Source: Lishizhenia tianjinensis
Lineage (GTDB): Bacteria > Bacteroidota > Bacteroidia > Flavobacteriales_D > Crocinitomicaceae
Length of the DNA: 32,455 nt
Direction: 5' to 3'
Assembly: GCA_945863425.1 (NCBI GenBank)
Contig: CAMBBW010000009.1
Span: 1-32,455 of the forward strand
The notes beneath the pieces were generated by a model. The model was given only the letters and a program-made list of their open reading frames with translations. It made no database searches and was not told the DNA's origin. Positions 24,586-32,455 of the stretch are shown here, piece by piece. Made by a program: the position numbers and the translations under genes. Position 1 is the first letter of the stretch. Every line of letters starts with the position of its first letter.

Positions 24586-25867
24586 TCATAAATCCTCATT
24601 TATTTTACTAGAAGCAAACTCAATTAAGGCCGAGAAAATGGACGGCATACTTCTTTTTGTAACCTTATTTTCTATTTTATTTGTTCCTAGTATTCGAATA
24701 CATAGCGGGTTGTTTTTAGGGATAGAAGAACTGCTTATCGTAATTATGGGATTAAGATTATGCTTGGTTCGCTGGTATTTAATAGATCGCTTCGTACTTA
24801 TTTTAATGGCGATGGCAAGTATTATTTTGATTTCAATTTTTGCTAACCCCAATTGCAAGGACTATCGCGAGTATTTGGAAATACATAAATTGGCTAAAAT
24901 TGGGGTGGTTTATCTTTTTACTATTTTTTTTCTCCGAACTAATTTACGCTATCATTCGCTGGTCAAGTGGATTAATTTTTGTTTTTTAGGTTTAGTACTA
25001 TTTAATATCTTTCATTTGTTTAATCTGTTTTATTTCAATGAGATAATTACAATATTATATGATACGGATGGAAGAGATGTTTTGAGTTTTGGAAAAAACT
25101 CGTTAGGAGGCCCTGGTCCAAAGCGCATAGTTGGTACAATGGGGAATCCAAATATAAATGGGATATTATTTCTTTTTTTCTTTGCTTTTTATTCCTTTTT
25201 GTTGATTGAACTGAAAAATAAGGAAAGCAATTGGAATTTGTTAACACATACGAGACTTAAAATTCTCTTTTTGACAAGTATTCTGTTTGTTATTTTGTGC
25301 CAATCTCGAACGGATATCGGAGTATTGGTTGTCCTCTATGTTCTCGGGGTTTTATGGAGAAAGGCTACCGCATTGGAAGTTGTGTTTGAAATTAGTTGTA
25401 CGTGTTTGTTTTTTGGTTTATCAGCATTTCTTGATACAATTGCATTGCAATATTTATTCAATACAAAACCCCAAATTCACGAGAATAATTCCTTTGCTGC
25501 TAGGATAAAAGTTTGGGTTAGTTTGATTCACCAATGGATGGAGAATCCGATTTTTGGTTATGGTCCCAACAAGGCATATATGTATCGTGAAAAGCTATAT
25601 CCTGAAAATGAATATGTCTTTTATCTTTGGAGATATGGGATACAAGGAGTACTTTTATATCTATCCTTATTATTGACGCCTATTTTTTCATTTTATAAAA
25701 GAATAAGTCATTTTCGTTTTCTAAGTATGATAATAATTATTATTGCCTCAGTGGCTTTCATGAATAACCCAATGTCTAATGCTAAAATTAGTATGCTAGT
25801 GGCATTTGTTTTTGGATTATCTCTCGTAATTTTGGAAAACATGGACACTCAAAAAAATCGCACATGA
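24578..25867 (+). CDS. O-antigen polymerase/ligase family membrane protein (Wzy-like)
   Basis: This 429-residue protein has about ten to eleven hydrophobic helices and one larger extracytoplasmic loop towards the C-terminus, the pattern of the Wzy_C family (O-antigen polymerases and ligases). The loop contains NSFAARIKVWVSLIHQWMENPIFGYGPN followed by ENEYVFYLWRYGIQGVLLYL, which resembles the conserved end-of-loop motif. As it stands next to a flippase, polymerase is the more likely role; this is inference. The start at 24578 overlaps the flippase end by eight bases, and the TGA stop overlaps the next ATG (ATGA). Confidence 0.8.
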   Translation: MNNHKSSFILLEANSIKAEKMDGILLFVTLFSILFVPSIRIHSGLFLGIEELLIVIMGLRLCLVRWYLIDRFVLILMAMASIILISIFANPNCKDYREYLEIHKLAKIGVVYLFTIFFLRTNLRYHSLVKWINFCFLGLVLFNIFHLFNLFYFNEIITILYDTDGRDVLSFGKNSLGGPGPKRIVGTMGNPNINGILFLFFFAFYSFLLIELKNKESNWNLLTHTRLKILFLTSILFVILCQSRTDIGVLVVLYVLGVLWRKATALEVVFEISCTCLFFGLSAFLDTIALQYLFNTKPQIHENNSFAARIKVWVSLIHQWMENPIFGYGPNKAYMYREKLYPENEYVFYLWRYGIQGVLLYLSLLLTPIFSFYKRISHFRFLSMIIIIIASVAFMNNPMSNAKISMLVAFVFGLSLVILENMDTQKNRT

Positions 25868-26439
25868 TTAATCGAATTTGGCAAGGATTACAATACCGAT
25901 TAGCTAAGCTTTTATTTGTCTTCACTCGACCCCGAATGTTGTCCAAAACAATCAATTTTCAGGGACTTAAAGTGCAAGGTGTTCGTATTGGAAATACAAC
26001 TTTTATTGATAACCCAAAGCAATTAAAGGTTGAAGATCATGTTTACATTGGGCATCATAATTATATAGAAGCAAGCAATGGAATCCAATTGGGTAAAGGT
26101 TGTCAAATTACTTCTTTTGTAAGCATAACAACTCATTCTAGTCATCAATCAATAAGGTTGTATGGATCTTCATATGCGAAACACAATGATCATATTGGAT
26201 ATATCAAAGGATCAGTCGCCATTGGGGATTTTTCTTTTGTGGGGCCATTTACGGTAATTATGCCCAATACAACAATCGGAAAAGGATCCCTGATAGCTGC
26301 GCATTCCTATGTGAAAGGTGAATTTCCGGATTTTTCAATTATTGCGGGTAATCCAGCTGTTGTAACAGGAGATGTTCGTGATAAAGATAACAAATGGTTA
26401 ACTGAATTTCAGGAATTGAATCAAACTTATATGAAGTAA
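25864..26439 (+). CDS. Hexapeptide-repeat acyltransferase (WbbJ-like)
   Basis: This 191-residue protein has a left-handed beta-helix fold, shown by repeated [LIV]-G-x4 hexads: VRIGNTTFIDNP, LKVEDHVYIGHHNYIEA, IQLGKGCQITSFVSITTHSSH, VAIGDFSFVGPFTVIMPNTTIGKGSLIAAHSYV and the terminal IIAGNPAVV. His residues in the ITTHSSHQ segment are candidates for catalysis. Members of this group transfer acetyl groups to sugars, so O-acetylation of the glycan made by this cluster is plausible. It starts in an ATGA overlap with the polymerase gene, which suggests coupled translation. Confidence 0.88.
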   Translation: MINRIWQGLQYRLAKLLFVFTRPRMLSKTINFQGLKVQGVRIGNTTFIDNPKQLKVEDHVYIGHHNYIEASNGIQLGKGCQITSFVSITTHSSHQSIRLYGSSYAKHNDHIGYIKGSVAIGDFSFVGPFTVIMPNTTIGKGSLIAAHSYVKGEFPDFSIIAGNPAVVTGDVRDKDNKWLTEFQELNQTYMK

Positions 26440-26442
26440 AGC

Positions 26443-27480
26443 ATGAATAAGCTATTGGTAATAGGTTCAAATTCAGTGCACACCTTCAATTTTATTGAAT
26501 TAGTTTCAATTCATTTTGATGATGTTTTATTGATTACAAATGAACGGAATCAAGAAAAAAAAGTAAGACAGGAAATAGTAAGTTTTAATTTAAAACTCTC
26601 TTCACTATTTATCTCACCGTCCAAAATTCGTCGGATTGTTATAGAATATAATCCAACTATTGTTCACGTTCATCAAGCCAATAGTTATGCTCTTTATGCT
26701 GCCTTGGCTATAGGAAAACGAGCAAACACCGTCCTTACAGCTTGGGGAAGCGATATCTTTATTTTGCCAAAAAAGAATTTTTTTTGGGGAAAATTTGTGC
26801 GTTTTTATATTAATAAATTTAATTATTTCACCGCTGATTCAATTAACCTAGCTGAAGAGTTGAAGGAATTATTAGTCGAATCAAAAGAGGTTTTAGTCGC
26901 AAACTTTGGAATTGAACTTTTTCAGATTGAAAAAGAAAAAGAGAATTTATTCTACTCAAATAGATTGCATAAACCTTTGTATCGAGTCGCAACTATTATT
27001 TATTCTTTTCATACGTTTCGCTTAAAAAATTCAACTACTGATTGGCGTTTAGTTATTGGTGCGACTGGAACCGAAACAGAAAATCTCAAGAAAATTGTAC
27101 GAGAACTTCATTTGGGAGATTCAGTTGAATTTATTGGATGGGTTGATTCTGAAACAAATCGTAATTGGTATGCGCGGTCTACATTTTGGATTTCAATTCC
27201 CGAATCTGATGCAACTAGTATAAGTTTATTAGAGGCAATGGCCTATGGTTGCATACCAATTTTATCTGATCTTCCTTCAAACCGCGAATGGATAAAAGAT
27301 AAAATCAATGGAAGTATTGTTGCCGAATTAGATGCCGATTTTTTAACACCAGCATTTGATTTAGATCGAGAAAAGGTCAGGTCAATGAATCAAATCATTA
27401 TTCAAAAAGACGGAACAAAAGAGGCGAATCGAAAAAAATTTATTTCTCTTTATGAAAAAATAATTAATTCTCAATTATGA
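26443..27480 (+). CDS. Glycosyltransferase family 4 protein
   Basis: This 345-residue putative cytoplasmic GT-B glycosyltransferase has an N-terminal acceptor domain starting LLVIGSNSVHTFNFIELV, with IVHVHQANSYALYAALA and TVLTAWGSDIF typical of GT4 enzymes. The donor domain includes VEFIGWVDSETNRNWYARS and the EX7E-type nucleotide-sugar motif region ESDATSISLLEAMAYGCIPILSDLPSNREWI. Donor and acceptor are unknown. It lies three bases after the acyltransferase and overlaps the next gene by four bases. Confidence 0.88.
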   Translation: MNKLLVIGSNSVHTFNFIELVSIHFDDVLLITNERNQEKKVRQEIVSFNLKLSSLFISPSKIRRIVIEYNPTIVHVHQANSYALYAALAIGKRANTVLTAWGSDIFILPKKNFFWGKFVRFYINKFNYFTADSINLAEELKELLVESKEVLVANFGIELFQIEKEKENLFYSNRLHKPLYRVATIIYSFHTFRLKNSTTDWRLVIGATGTETENLKKIVRELHLGDSVEFIGWVDSETNRNWYARSTFWISIPESDATSISLLEAMAYGCIPILSDLPSNREWIKDKINGSIVAELDADFLTPAFDLDREKVRSMNQIIIQKDGTKEANRKKFISLYEKIINSQL

Positions 27481-28583
27481 AAATCTGCCATATTACAACC
27501 GTTCATCCTGATGGAGATGTACGTATTTTTCATAAGATGTGTGTTAGTCTTGCAACGAGTAATGATTTTCAGGTAAGTTGTATTGTTCCAAATTGTGAAA
27601 CACGAGTTGAAAGTGGTGTCAATATCATTAGTTTTTCTTTGGATGCTCAAAATAGAAGTTCCCGTATACGCCTGGCTTCTAAAAAAGCTTTAGGTCTCGC
27701 TATAAAGCAAGATGCTGATATATACCATTTACATGATCCTGAATTACTGACAATTGCCTTAAAGTTGAAAAAAAAAACAGGTGCGCGCGTTATTTTTGAT
27801 TCGCATGAAGATGTCCCAAAGCAATTAATGGATAAAATTTGGATACCAAGCTATCAACGGGTTTTAATTTCCAAACTTTATGCTATTTATGAACGTTTCG
27901 TTTGTTCCAGATTGGATGGTGTCATTTCAGTAACTCCTCTAATTTGCAATAGATTTAGAAAATTTCAGCCCAATGTTGAAATGATTGCAAATTATCCTGA
28001 TTTATTGGAGCTCAACATTTTAGAAAAAAATAGGTTCTCAAGAACAATTTGCTATGTTGGTGGGATTTTTCGAACTCGAGGAATCATAGAGCTAGTTAAT
28101 GCAATCGATAAAATAGAGGTTAGGTTACTACTGGCAGGGACTTTTGAATCTGATGAATTAAAAGAAACTGTAATGAATTTACCAGGTTGGGAAAATGTTC
28201 AATTTTTTGGACAAGTAAGTCGAACTGAAATAGCGTCAATTTTGAATCAAAGTGAAATTGGGATTGTTACTCTACATCCAACACAAAGTTATGTTGAGGC
28301 ATATCCAATTAAAATGTTTGAATACATGGCTTCGGGCACAGCCGTTTTAGCAAGTGATTTTCCGCTCTGGAGAGAAATCATTTTTCAGTCAAACTGCGGA
28401 AAATGCGTTGACCCAATGGATGTTAGTGCTGTAAGGGCTTCATTAATTGAAATGCTTGAAAATTCAACAGTAACCAGAAATCAAGGTAAAAATGGACTTT
28501 TGGCAGCGAAAAACATTTATAATTGGGAGAAGGAATTTATTAAATTAAAAGCATTTTATTCAGGTTTTGCTCAACATAGATGA
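27477..28583 (+). CDS. Glycosyltransferase family 4 protein
   Basis: This is a 368-residue GT-B glycosyltransferase. The N-terminus KICHITTVHPDGDVRIFHKMC is a recognisable variant of the GT4 start, followed by ADIYHLHDPELLTIALKLKK and RVIFDSHEDVPKQ. The donor half has ICYVGGIFRTRGIIELV, VQFFGQVSRTEIASILNQ and YPIKMFEYMASGTAVLASDFPLWREI, which contains the expected EYMA..G..V pattern. It is the last gene of the first polysaccharide operon. It starts in an ATGA overlap with the preceding gene and ends with TGA. Confidence 0.9.
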   Translation: MKICHITTVHPDGDVRIFHKMCVSLATSNDFQVSCIVPNCETRVESGVNIISFSLDAQNRSSRIRLASKKALGLAIKQDADIYHLHDPELLTIALKLKKKTGARVIFDSHEDVPKQLMDKIWIPSYQRVLISKLYAIYERFVCSRLDGVISVTPLICNRFRKFQPNVEMIANYPDLLELNILEKNRFSRTICYVGGIFRTRGIIELVNAIDKIEVRLLLAGTFESDELKETVMNLPGWENVQFFGQVSRTEIASILNQSEIGIVTLHPTQSYVEAYPIKMFEYMASGTAVLASDFPLWREIIFQSNCGKCVDPMDVSAVRASLIEMLENSTVTRNQGKNGLLAAKNIYNWEKEFIKLKAFYSGFAQHR

Positions 28584-28692
28584 AAAATTGTTAATCTAAA
28601 AATTGGTTGATTTGAGCAATGATAAAATATGAATAGTCAAAAAAGTATTTATTTCGAAGTGTTACCTTAACTTAACCTTTATCTTCGTATTC
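28584..28692. other. Short intergenic gap in the polysaccharide cluster
   Basis: This 109-base AT-rich gap between the second GT4 gene and the ligase-type gene has no clear terminator hairpin. Near its end (28680-28687) is TATCTTCG, one mismatch from TAnnTTTG. It lies just five bases before the next ATG, so the second gene group may have its own promoter. Confidence 0.35.
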
Positions 28693-29916
28693 ATGAAAAG
28701 TTTCATCCGCTCGATTGGTTTGTTAGAAATTGCCATTTTGATAAATGCGGCTGCAATTGTTTTTATGCACTTGTTTCCTTTTGCCTTACTTGTATTAGTG
28801 ATTGCATGGTTGAGGGAATGTTGGATTCGAAAAGAAAAAGGTTCACTTATTCCAACTAGAAATTTTTATTACGCTTTAATTCCCTTCGGACTGACTTTAT
28901 TTGGTCTTGTTTACACGTCAAATTTTAAGCAAGGTATGGGAGATTTAGGTAGAATGATGCCTTATTTCATTTTTCCGATTACCCTATTTTCAATGGAGAA
29001 AAATCGGTTAAAAACAATTGAGCCAAAGGTAATTGCCTTTTTCGTTTCAGGTCTTGTTTTACGTTTTTTAATGGATTTGTATGCTTCCACAATTCGTTTT
29101 TTGAATGGTGGAAATATTAACGATTTCTTTTATGCCTATCTCGATTCAGACACGAATATTTTTTCAGTATTGACGCTTTTGGGAATTTTATTAGTTATTG
29201 ATTGTAGGATTAATCGGAATGCCATTCTTTCACGTACTAAATTACTTGGATATTTTAGCGTTATTTTCTTTTTAACGGTTGGTTTATTGCTCTTGCAAAG
29301 TCGTATCGTGATCGTTTGTTTCTACCTTGCTTTAGCCGCGTCTTTTCTCTATTATTGGAATCGTAAAAACAAGTTTGATGTCCTCCTAGTTGGTGCTTTT
29401 TGTTCATTACTTCTTCTATTTCCTGTTTTTCAAGGAAGGTTTCAAGTAGTGTCAAAAGAAACGATTCAATTAGGCAAAAAGGATATGTCTGTCACCAGAA
29501 AAGATACCTTATCCATGAATTGTATGTCTTCTACTTCTCTTCGATTGAATGCGGTAAAAACAAGTGTGTTAATTTTGAAACAACATCCAATATTGGGAGT
29601 TGGTACAGGAGATTGGCGCGATGAAATGTTTTCAATTTATAACCAAGAAAAAATGCCGTGTAACGCAAAAGAACATACTGCACCACATAATCAGTATCTC
29701 AGAATTGGAGTAAAGAATGGATTTTTTGGAATTCTCATATATTTCTTTTTCATATTCATACTGCTTAAAAAGCTAGTCAAATATAATCGGATGGGGCAAT
29801 TTCCATTTTTCCTGTCGCTCGTTTTGTGTGGATTTGGATACGATATTCTTGATGTGGGATCATCTGCTCCTGTTTTTGCATTTTTTTCAACTTGGCTATT
29901 TTTCACAAAAGATTAA
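28693..29916 (+). CDS. O-antigen ligase family protein (WaaL/Wzy-like)
   Basis: This 407-residue integral membrane protein has about ten to twelve helices. The large C-terminal extracytoplasmic loop contains ILKQHPILGVGTGDWRDEMF and the conserved His motif EHTAPHNQYLRIGVKNGFFG, which marks the Wzy_C (O-antigen ligase/polymerase) family. The loop includes a Cys pair (residues near 277 and 321) that could form a disulfide. It is the second protein of this type in the cluster. Whether it is the WaaL-like ligase or a second polymerase cannot be told from sequence. The start is ATG at 28693; the next Met is about 24 codons in. Confidence 0.85.
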   Translation: MKSFIRSIGLLEIAILINAAAIVFMHLFPFALLVLVIAWLRECWIRKEKGSLIPTRNFYYALIPFGLTLFGLVYTSNFKQGMGDLGRMMPYFIFPITLFSMEKNRLKTIEPKVIAFFVSGLVLRFLMDLYASTIRFLNGGNINDFFYAYLDSDTNIFSVLTLLGILLVIDCRINRNAILSRTKLLGYFSVIFFLTVGLLLLQSRIVIVCFYLALAASFLYYWNRKNKFDVLLVGAFCSLLLLFPVFQGRFQVVSKETIQLGKKDMSVTRKDTLSMNCMSSTSLRLNAVKTSVLILKQHPILGVGTGDWRDEMFSIYNQEKMPCNAKEHTAPHNQYLRIGVKNGFFGILIYFFFIFILLKKLVKYNRMGQFPFFLSLVLCGFGYDILDVGSSAPVFAFFSTWLFFTKD

Positions 29917-30020
29917 TGACGTTACAACTAAATACCTCATATTATCCTTCGCAAGGTTTTGCTTTTACTCTTTTGAGCGAAAGTTTATTTCTAAGAATAT
30001 AATCAGTATTTATTTTACCT

Positions 30021-30028
30021 TAAATTTG
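30021..30028 (+). promoter_or_regulatory. Candidate -7 element for the GT2 gene
   Basis: TAAATTTG matches TAnnTTTG exactly and lies 22 bases before the GT2 ATG, in the 134-base gap after the ligase gene. An AGGAAAG sequence eight or so bases before the ATG could serve as a ribosome binding site, which is uncommon in this window. No -33 TTG was found. Confidence 0.45.
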
Positions 30029-30050
30029 TTGACTTATCAGGAAAGTTTTT

Positions 30051-31070
30051 ATGCGAAAAATATCGATTGTAATTCCTTGCCGAAATGAAAAACTATACAT
30101 TGAAGAGTGCATTAGGGCTATAAATAGTGCTTTTCTTCCTGATGATTTTATTTCAAAGATTTATGTAGTTGATGGAATGAGTGACGATGGTACTCGTGAA
30201 ATAGTTCAGGCTTTGCAGCAGGAATTTAGCGATGTTTATTTAATTAATAATGAGAAACAACTTACTCCATTTGCCTTTAACTTAGGGATTTATGCAGGAG
30301 GAAAAGTAGATTATGTGCAGATCATTGGTGCTAGGCATATAATATCCGAGAATTATTTAATTGAGTGCGTTCGAATACTTCAAGAAGATTCTTCTATTTG
30401 GTGCGTTGGGGGAAAGATAATAAATGAATATACATCTAAAGTGAGTAAGGCAGTTTCTTTGGCGATGTCAACAAGTTTTGGGATGGGGATAGGTAATTTT
30501 AGAACGTTAAAAGTATCTGGTTTTACCGATACCGTTACAAGTCCAATGTATCCTTATCATGTTTTTGAAAAAATTGGTTTTTTCGATGAGGTTCTTATTC
30601 GAAATCAGGATGATGATTTTAATTTTAGAGTAACAAAAGCCTCGGGTAAGATTTATTTTGAGGCAGGAATTTTTTTGAAATATTTCGTTAGAGGAAATTA
30701 TAAAAATTTATGGAGACAATTTTTTCAATATGGCTACTGGAAGGTCTTTGTAAATAAAAAACATCGTATAATAACTACGCTTCGCCAGATAGTGCCACCA
30801 TGCTTTGTTATTTATTTTATGCTTTTTCCATTTGTGTTTTTTCTTGGGAATTTATTTGGGTTGGTAGCTCTAATGCCACTAATCATATATCTAATTTTAA
30901 ATCTCATTAATTCATACAAAGTAAAAACGAAAGACATCGAGTTTTATCAAATTGCACTAGTTTTTCCAATTCTTCATTTGAGTTATGGTTTTGGGTATCT
31001 GAGAGGTTTATTTGATTTTTTCATTTTGAATAAAAAACCATCTGAAAGGAATAAGCAAATGACTAGATGA
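30051..31070 (+). CDS. Glycosyltransferase family 2 protein (ExoA-like)
   Basis: This is a 339-residue GT-A glycosyltransferase with a C-terminal membrane anchor. The N-terminus KISIVIPCRNEKLYIEECI and IYVVDGMSDDGTREIV are classic GT2. YVQIIGARHII stands where a DxD motif is expected (Asp-Tyr-Val-Gln precedes it), as in the ExoA succinoglycan subgroup. FFDEVLIRNQDDDFNFRV provides the acceptor-side acidic cluster. From about residue 245 two to three helices follow (PPCFVIYFMLFPFVFFLGN and later). The sugar transferred is unknown. It ends TGA. The pseudogene below starts in the overlapping ATGA. Confidence 0.88.
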   Translation: MRKISIVIPCRNEKLYIEECIRAINSAFLPDDFISKIYVVDGMSDDGTREIVQALQQEFSDVYLINNEKQLTPFAFNLGIYAGGKVDYVQIIGARHIISENYLIECVRILQEDSSIWCVGGKIINEYTSKVSKAVSLAMSTSFGMGIGNFRTLKVSGFTDTVTSPMYPYHVFEKIGFFDEVLIRNQDDDFNFRVTKASGKIYFEAGIFLKYFVRGNYKNLWRQFFQYGYWKVFVNKKHRIITTLRQIVPPCFVIYFMLFPFVFFLGNLFGLVALMPLIIYLILNLINSYKVKTKDIEFYQIALVFPILHLSYGFGYLRGLFDFFILNKKPSERNKQMTR

Positions 31071-31384
31071 TATTCCTTTCTCTAACCTTATTATTCGATA
31101 AATTTCAACTCGATTCCCTCCAAAGTTTTAAAGCATTGGCAATGGAAAAACCTTTGTTATTGGGGGTTGATGGCGAGGCGCGAAATCATTTTATAACGAA
31201 AGCTCAAGCTGGGCTATTTTTTGAGCCAGAAAATGCTAATGAATTAGCAAAACAAGTTCGGTTATTGTCAGAAAATCCTGAAATGATCGTGAAAATGGGG
31301 AAGAATGCTCGGAAATACGTGGGTGAGTTTTTTAATCGGGATATATTAGCACAATCATTCCAAAAACAACTCAACGATTTGTAA
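31067..31384 (+). pseudogene. Remnant of a GT4 glycosyltransferase (C-terminal fragment, frameshifted)
   Basis: The 105-codon frame matches only the C-terminal end of GT4 enzymes: SFKALAMEKPLLLGVDGEAR (compare the common FEAMAMGKPVLLG pattern), AGLFFEPENANELAKQVRLL and MGKNARKYVGEFFNRD. The whole N-terminal domain is missing. Its first 20 or so codons look out of frame. The +2 frame from 31069 reads DIPFSNLIIR, a stop (31099-31101), then ISTRFPPKF and another stop at 31129, which resembles the sequence expected just before the FKALAM motif. I therefore read it as decayed, with a nonsense change and a small indel near 31123-31131. A short expressed protein cannot be excluded. Confidence 0.7.
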
Positions 31385-31546
31385 AGAAATGAATTTGTAT
31401 TGTGCACTTTGTATCATGATTAAGTTGAGGTATTTGTTTCATCCCTAGTTATTACTGTTTTTTCTTATTTATTTTAACCATACAAACAAAAGTCATTTTT
31501 TTGCAACTTTTGAATGCCCAATTTTGCTATTATTTAAATAAATACT
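31385..31546. other. Intergenic region before the FIST gene
   Basis: This 162-base AT-rich region has T-runs but no clear inverted repeat that would make a strong terminator. No exact TAnnTTTG was found on the plus strand, so the promoter of the FIST gene is not identified. No RNA gene was recognised. Confidence 0.4.
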
Positions 31547-32455
31547 ATGTTACAATTCTTTTCTGCAAGTACACGTATGGTTAACACAAAAAGAGGTGTT
31601 GCCGAATTAATGGAGGCATCCATGGGAGATCATTTTTCAAATGCTGATTTGTTGATTTTTCATTCGTCAATTGGGCATAATTTTCAAGAAATTTTGTATC
31701 AAGCCAAAGAAATGGCCCCTAATGCGCGCATACTTGCGGCTTCTTGTTGCGGCGTTGTTGGGAAAGAAGGAGTGAGTGAATCAATGAAGGATATTGCGTT
31801 AATGGCAATTAAAGGTACTGAGTTTAAAATCGCAAGTACGGATGGTATTTTTGGTTATAATTCCTATGTTAAATCAAAGGAAATGGCACATAACTTGAAA
31901 TCTCAATGTGATGGAATTAATATGATTTATTTTCTGGCATCTGGAATTGATATTGATGACGATGCTTGTATCAAAGGAATAGAAGAAGTATTTGGTTCAG
32001 AAGTAACAATTTTTGGAGCCACATCTGCCGATAACATGAAAGGATTTGTCAATTACCAAGGAGTTGATAATCAAGTTACAGAACATGGAGCATATATGGT
32101 TGGATTTTGCGATTCTTCATTGAAAGTGGAAACACAAGCAACTCATGGTTTTGTTGCCGTGGGAGAGCCATTGGTCGTTACGAAGTCTACTGGAAATATT
32201 ATCGAGGAATTTAATAATAAACCAGCGTGGGAAGAGTATTTAAACCGTCTTGGTTTACCCACAGACTCAACATGTGGAGATTCTATTCCTATTGGAGCTT
32301 TAGGGGAAAAACTGAGCCCAGAACTTGCTAAAGAATATGGAAATGAACATTTATTGAGAGTAGTAACGAAACATGAGGGTTCACACATGCATTATGCTAC
32401 CACCTGTCCTGTTGGGACTGAGCTTTGGTTAACGAAACGCGATGAGGACTTAATA
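31547..32455 (+). CDS. FIST-domain sensory protein, 3' end missing
   Basis: From ATG at 31547-31549 the frame is open for 303 codons to the window edge. The translation (MLQFFSASTRMVNTKRGVAE...) fits FIST_N followed by FIST_C. It has NADLLIFHSSIGHNFQEIL, RILAASCCGVVGKEGVSES, a MIYFLASGIDIDDDACIKGI segment, TIFGATSADNM and the FIST_C-like HGFVAVGEPLVVTKSTGN and PIGALGEKLSPE. FIST is a predicted small-ligand-binding sensor module often fused or adjacent to histidine kinases or diguanylate cyclases. No such partner is visible because the window ends. No signal peptide or membrane segment is seen. Confidence 0.88.
   Translation, partial: MLQFFSASTRMVNTKRGVAELMEASMGDHFSNADLLIFHSSIGHNFQEILYQAKEMAPNARILAASCCGVVGKEGVSESMKDIALMAIKGTEFKIASTDGIFGYNSYVKSKEMAHNLKSQCDGINMIYFLASGIDIDDDACIKGIEEVFGSEVTIFGATSADNMKGFVNYQGVDNQVTEHGAYMVGFCDSSLKVETQATHGFVAVGEPLVVTKSTGNIIEEFNNKPAWEEYLNRLGLPTDSTCGDSIPIGALGEKLSPELAKEYGNEHLLRVVTKHEGSHMHYATTCPVGTELWLTKRDEDLI

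Noticed and set aside
1-32455. CRISPR arrays, insertion sequences, tRNA or rRNA genes, phage or defence genes
   Set aside because: No spaced direct repeats, transposase-like frames, tRNA cloverleaf sequences or recognised defence domains were seen. The accessory content is limited to the polysaccharide cluster.

Overview
The window is AT-rich (roughly two thirds A+T by eye) and reads as a chromosome segment of a Bacteroidota bacterium, most likely from the Flavobacteriales (a Crocinitomicaceae/Fluviicola-like lineage is a guess). The evidence is the gene families present (DUF4290, a leucine-dehydrogenase-type enzyme next to an extended NusB, a short NuoG lacking the molybdopterin-fold domain, MurA with Asp in place of the usual Cys), the scarcity of Shine-Dalgarno motifs, and several copies of the Bacteroidota -7 promoter element TAnnTTTG in front of genes.

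Region 1 (1-12637, minus strand) is a complete respiratory complex I operon in the canonical order nuoA-B-C-D-E-F-G-H-I-J-K-L-M-N, except that nuoN runs off the left edge. Genes overlap or lie a few bases apart. A good promoter candidate (TTG-N19-TAAATTTG) lies 83 bases upstream of nuoA. The notable defect is an in-frame TGA at codon 124 of nuoG, just after the N5 cluster ligands, with the reading frame otherwise intact on both sides.

Region 2 (12766-15881, minus) is a tight five-gene operon: leucine/amino-acid dehydrogenase, nusB, a DUF1573 lipoprotein, yajC and a small cysteine-containing lipoprotein. It reads towards nuoA. Divergent from it is an MsbA-like ABC exporter (15984-17738, plus), whose 3' end overlaps a convergent Nudix gene.

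Region 3 (17710-23077, minus) is a housekeeping operon purL - DUF4290 - murA - TlpA-like thioredoxin lipoprotein - CoA-type Nudix hydrolase. Genes are spaced by 5 bases or fewer or overlap by 1 base. MurA carries Asp at the position of the fosfomycin-target cysteine.

Region 4 (23273-31384, plus) is a surface-polysaccharide cluster. The first operon holds a Wzx-like flippase, a Wzy-like polymerase, a hexapeptide acyltransferase and two GT4 glycosyltransferases, with overlapping or near-abutting ends. A second group holds an O-antigen ligase-type protein, an ExoA-like GT2 enzyme, and a decayed 3' fragment of another GT4 gene. Together these would assemble, export and perhaps ligate a glycan to a carrier. 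No nucleotide-sugar synthesis genes are visible, so precursors must come from elsewhere.

Region 5 (31547-end, plus) is the start of a FIST-domain sensory protein cut by the window edge.

No tRNA, rRNA, CRISPR array, insertion sequence or phage gene was recognised, and no convincingly new biological system is visible. The items most worth a second look are the nuoG stop codon, the MurA active-site substitution, the pair of Wzy/WaaL-like proteins, and the glycosyltransferase remnant.
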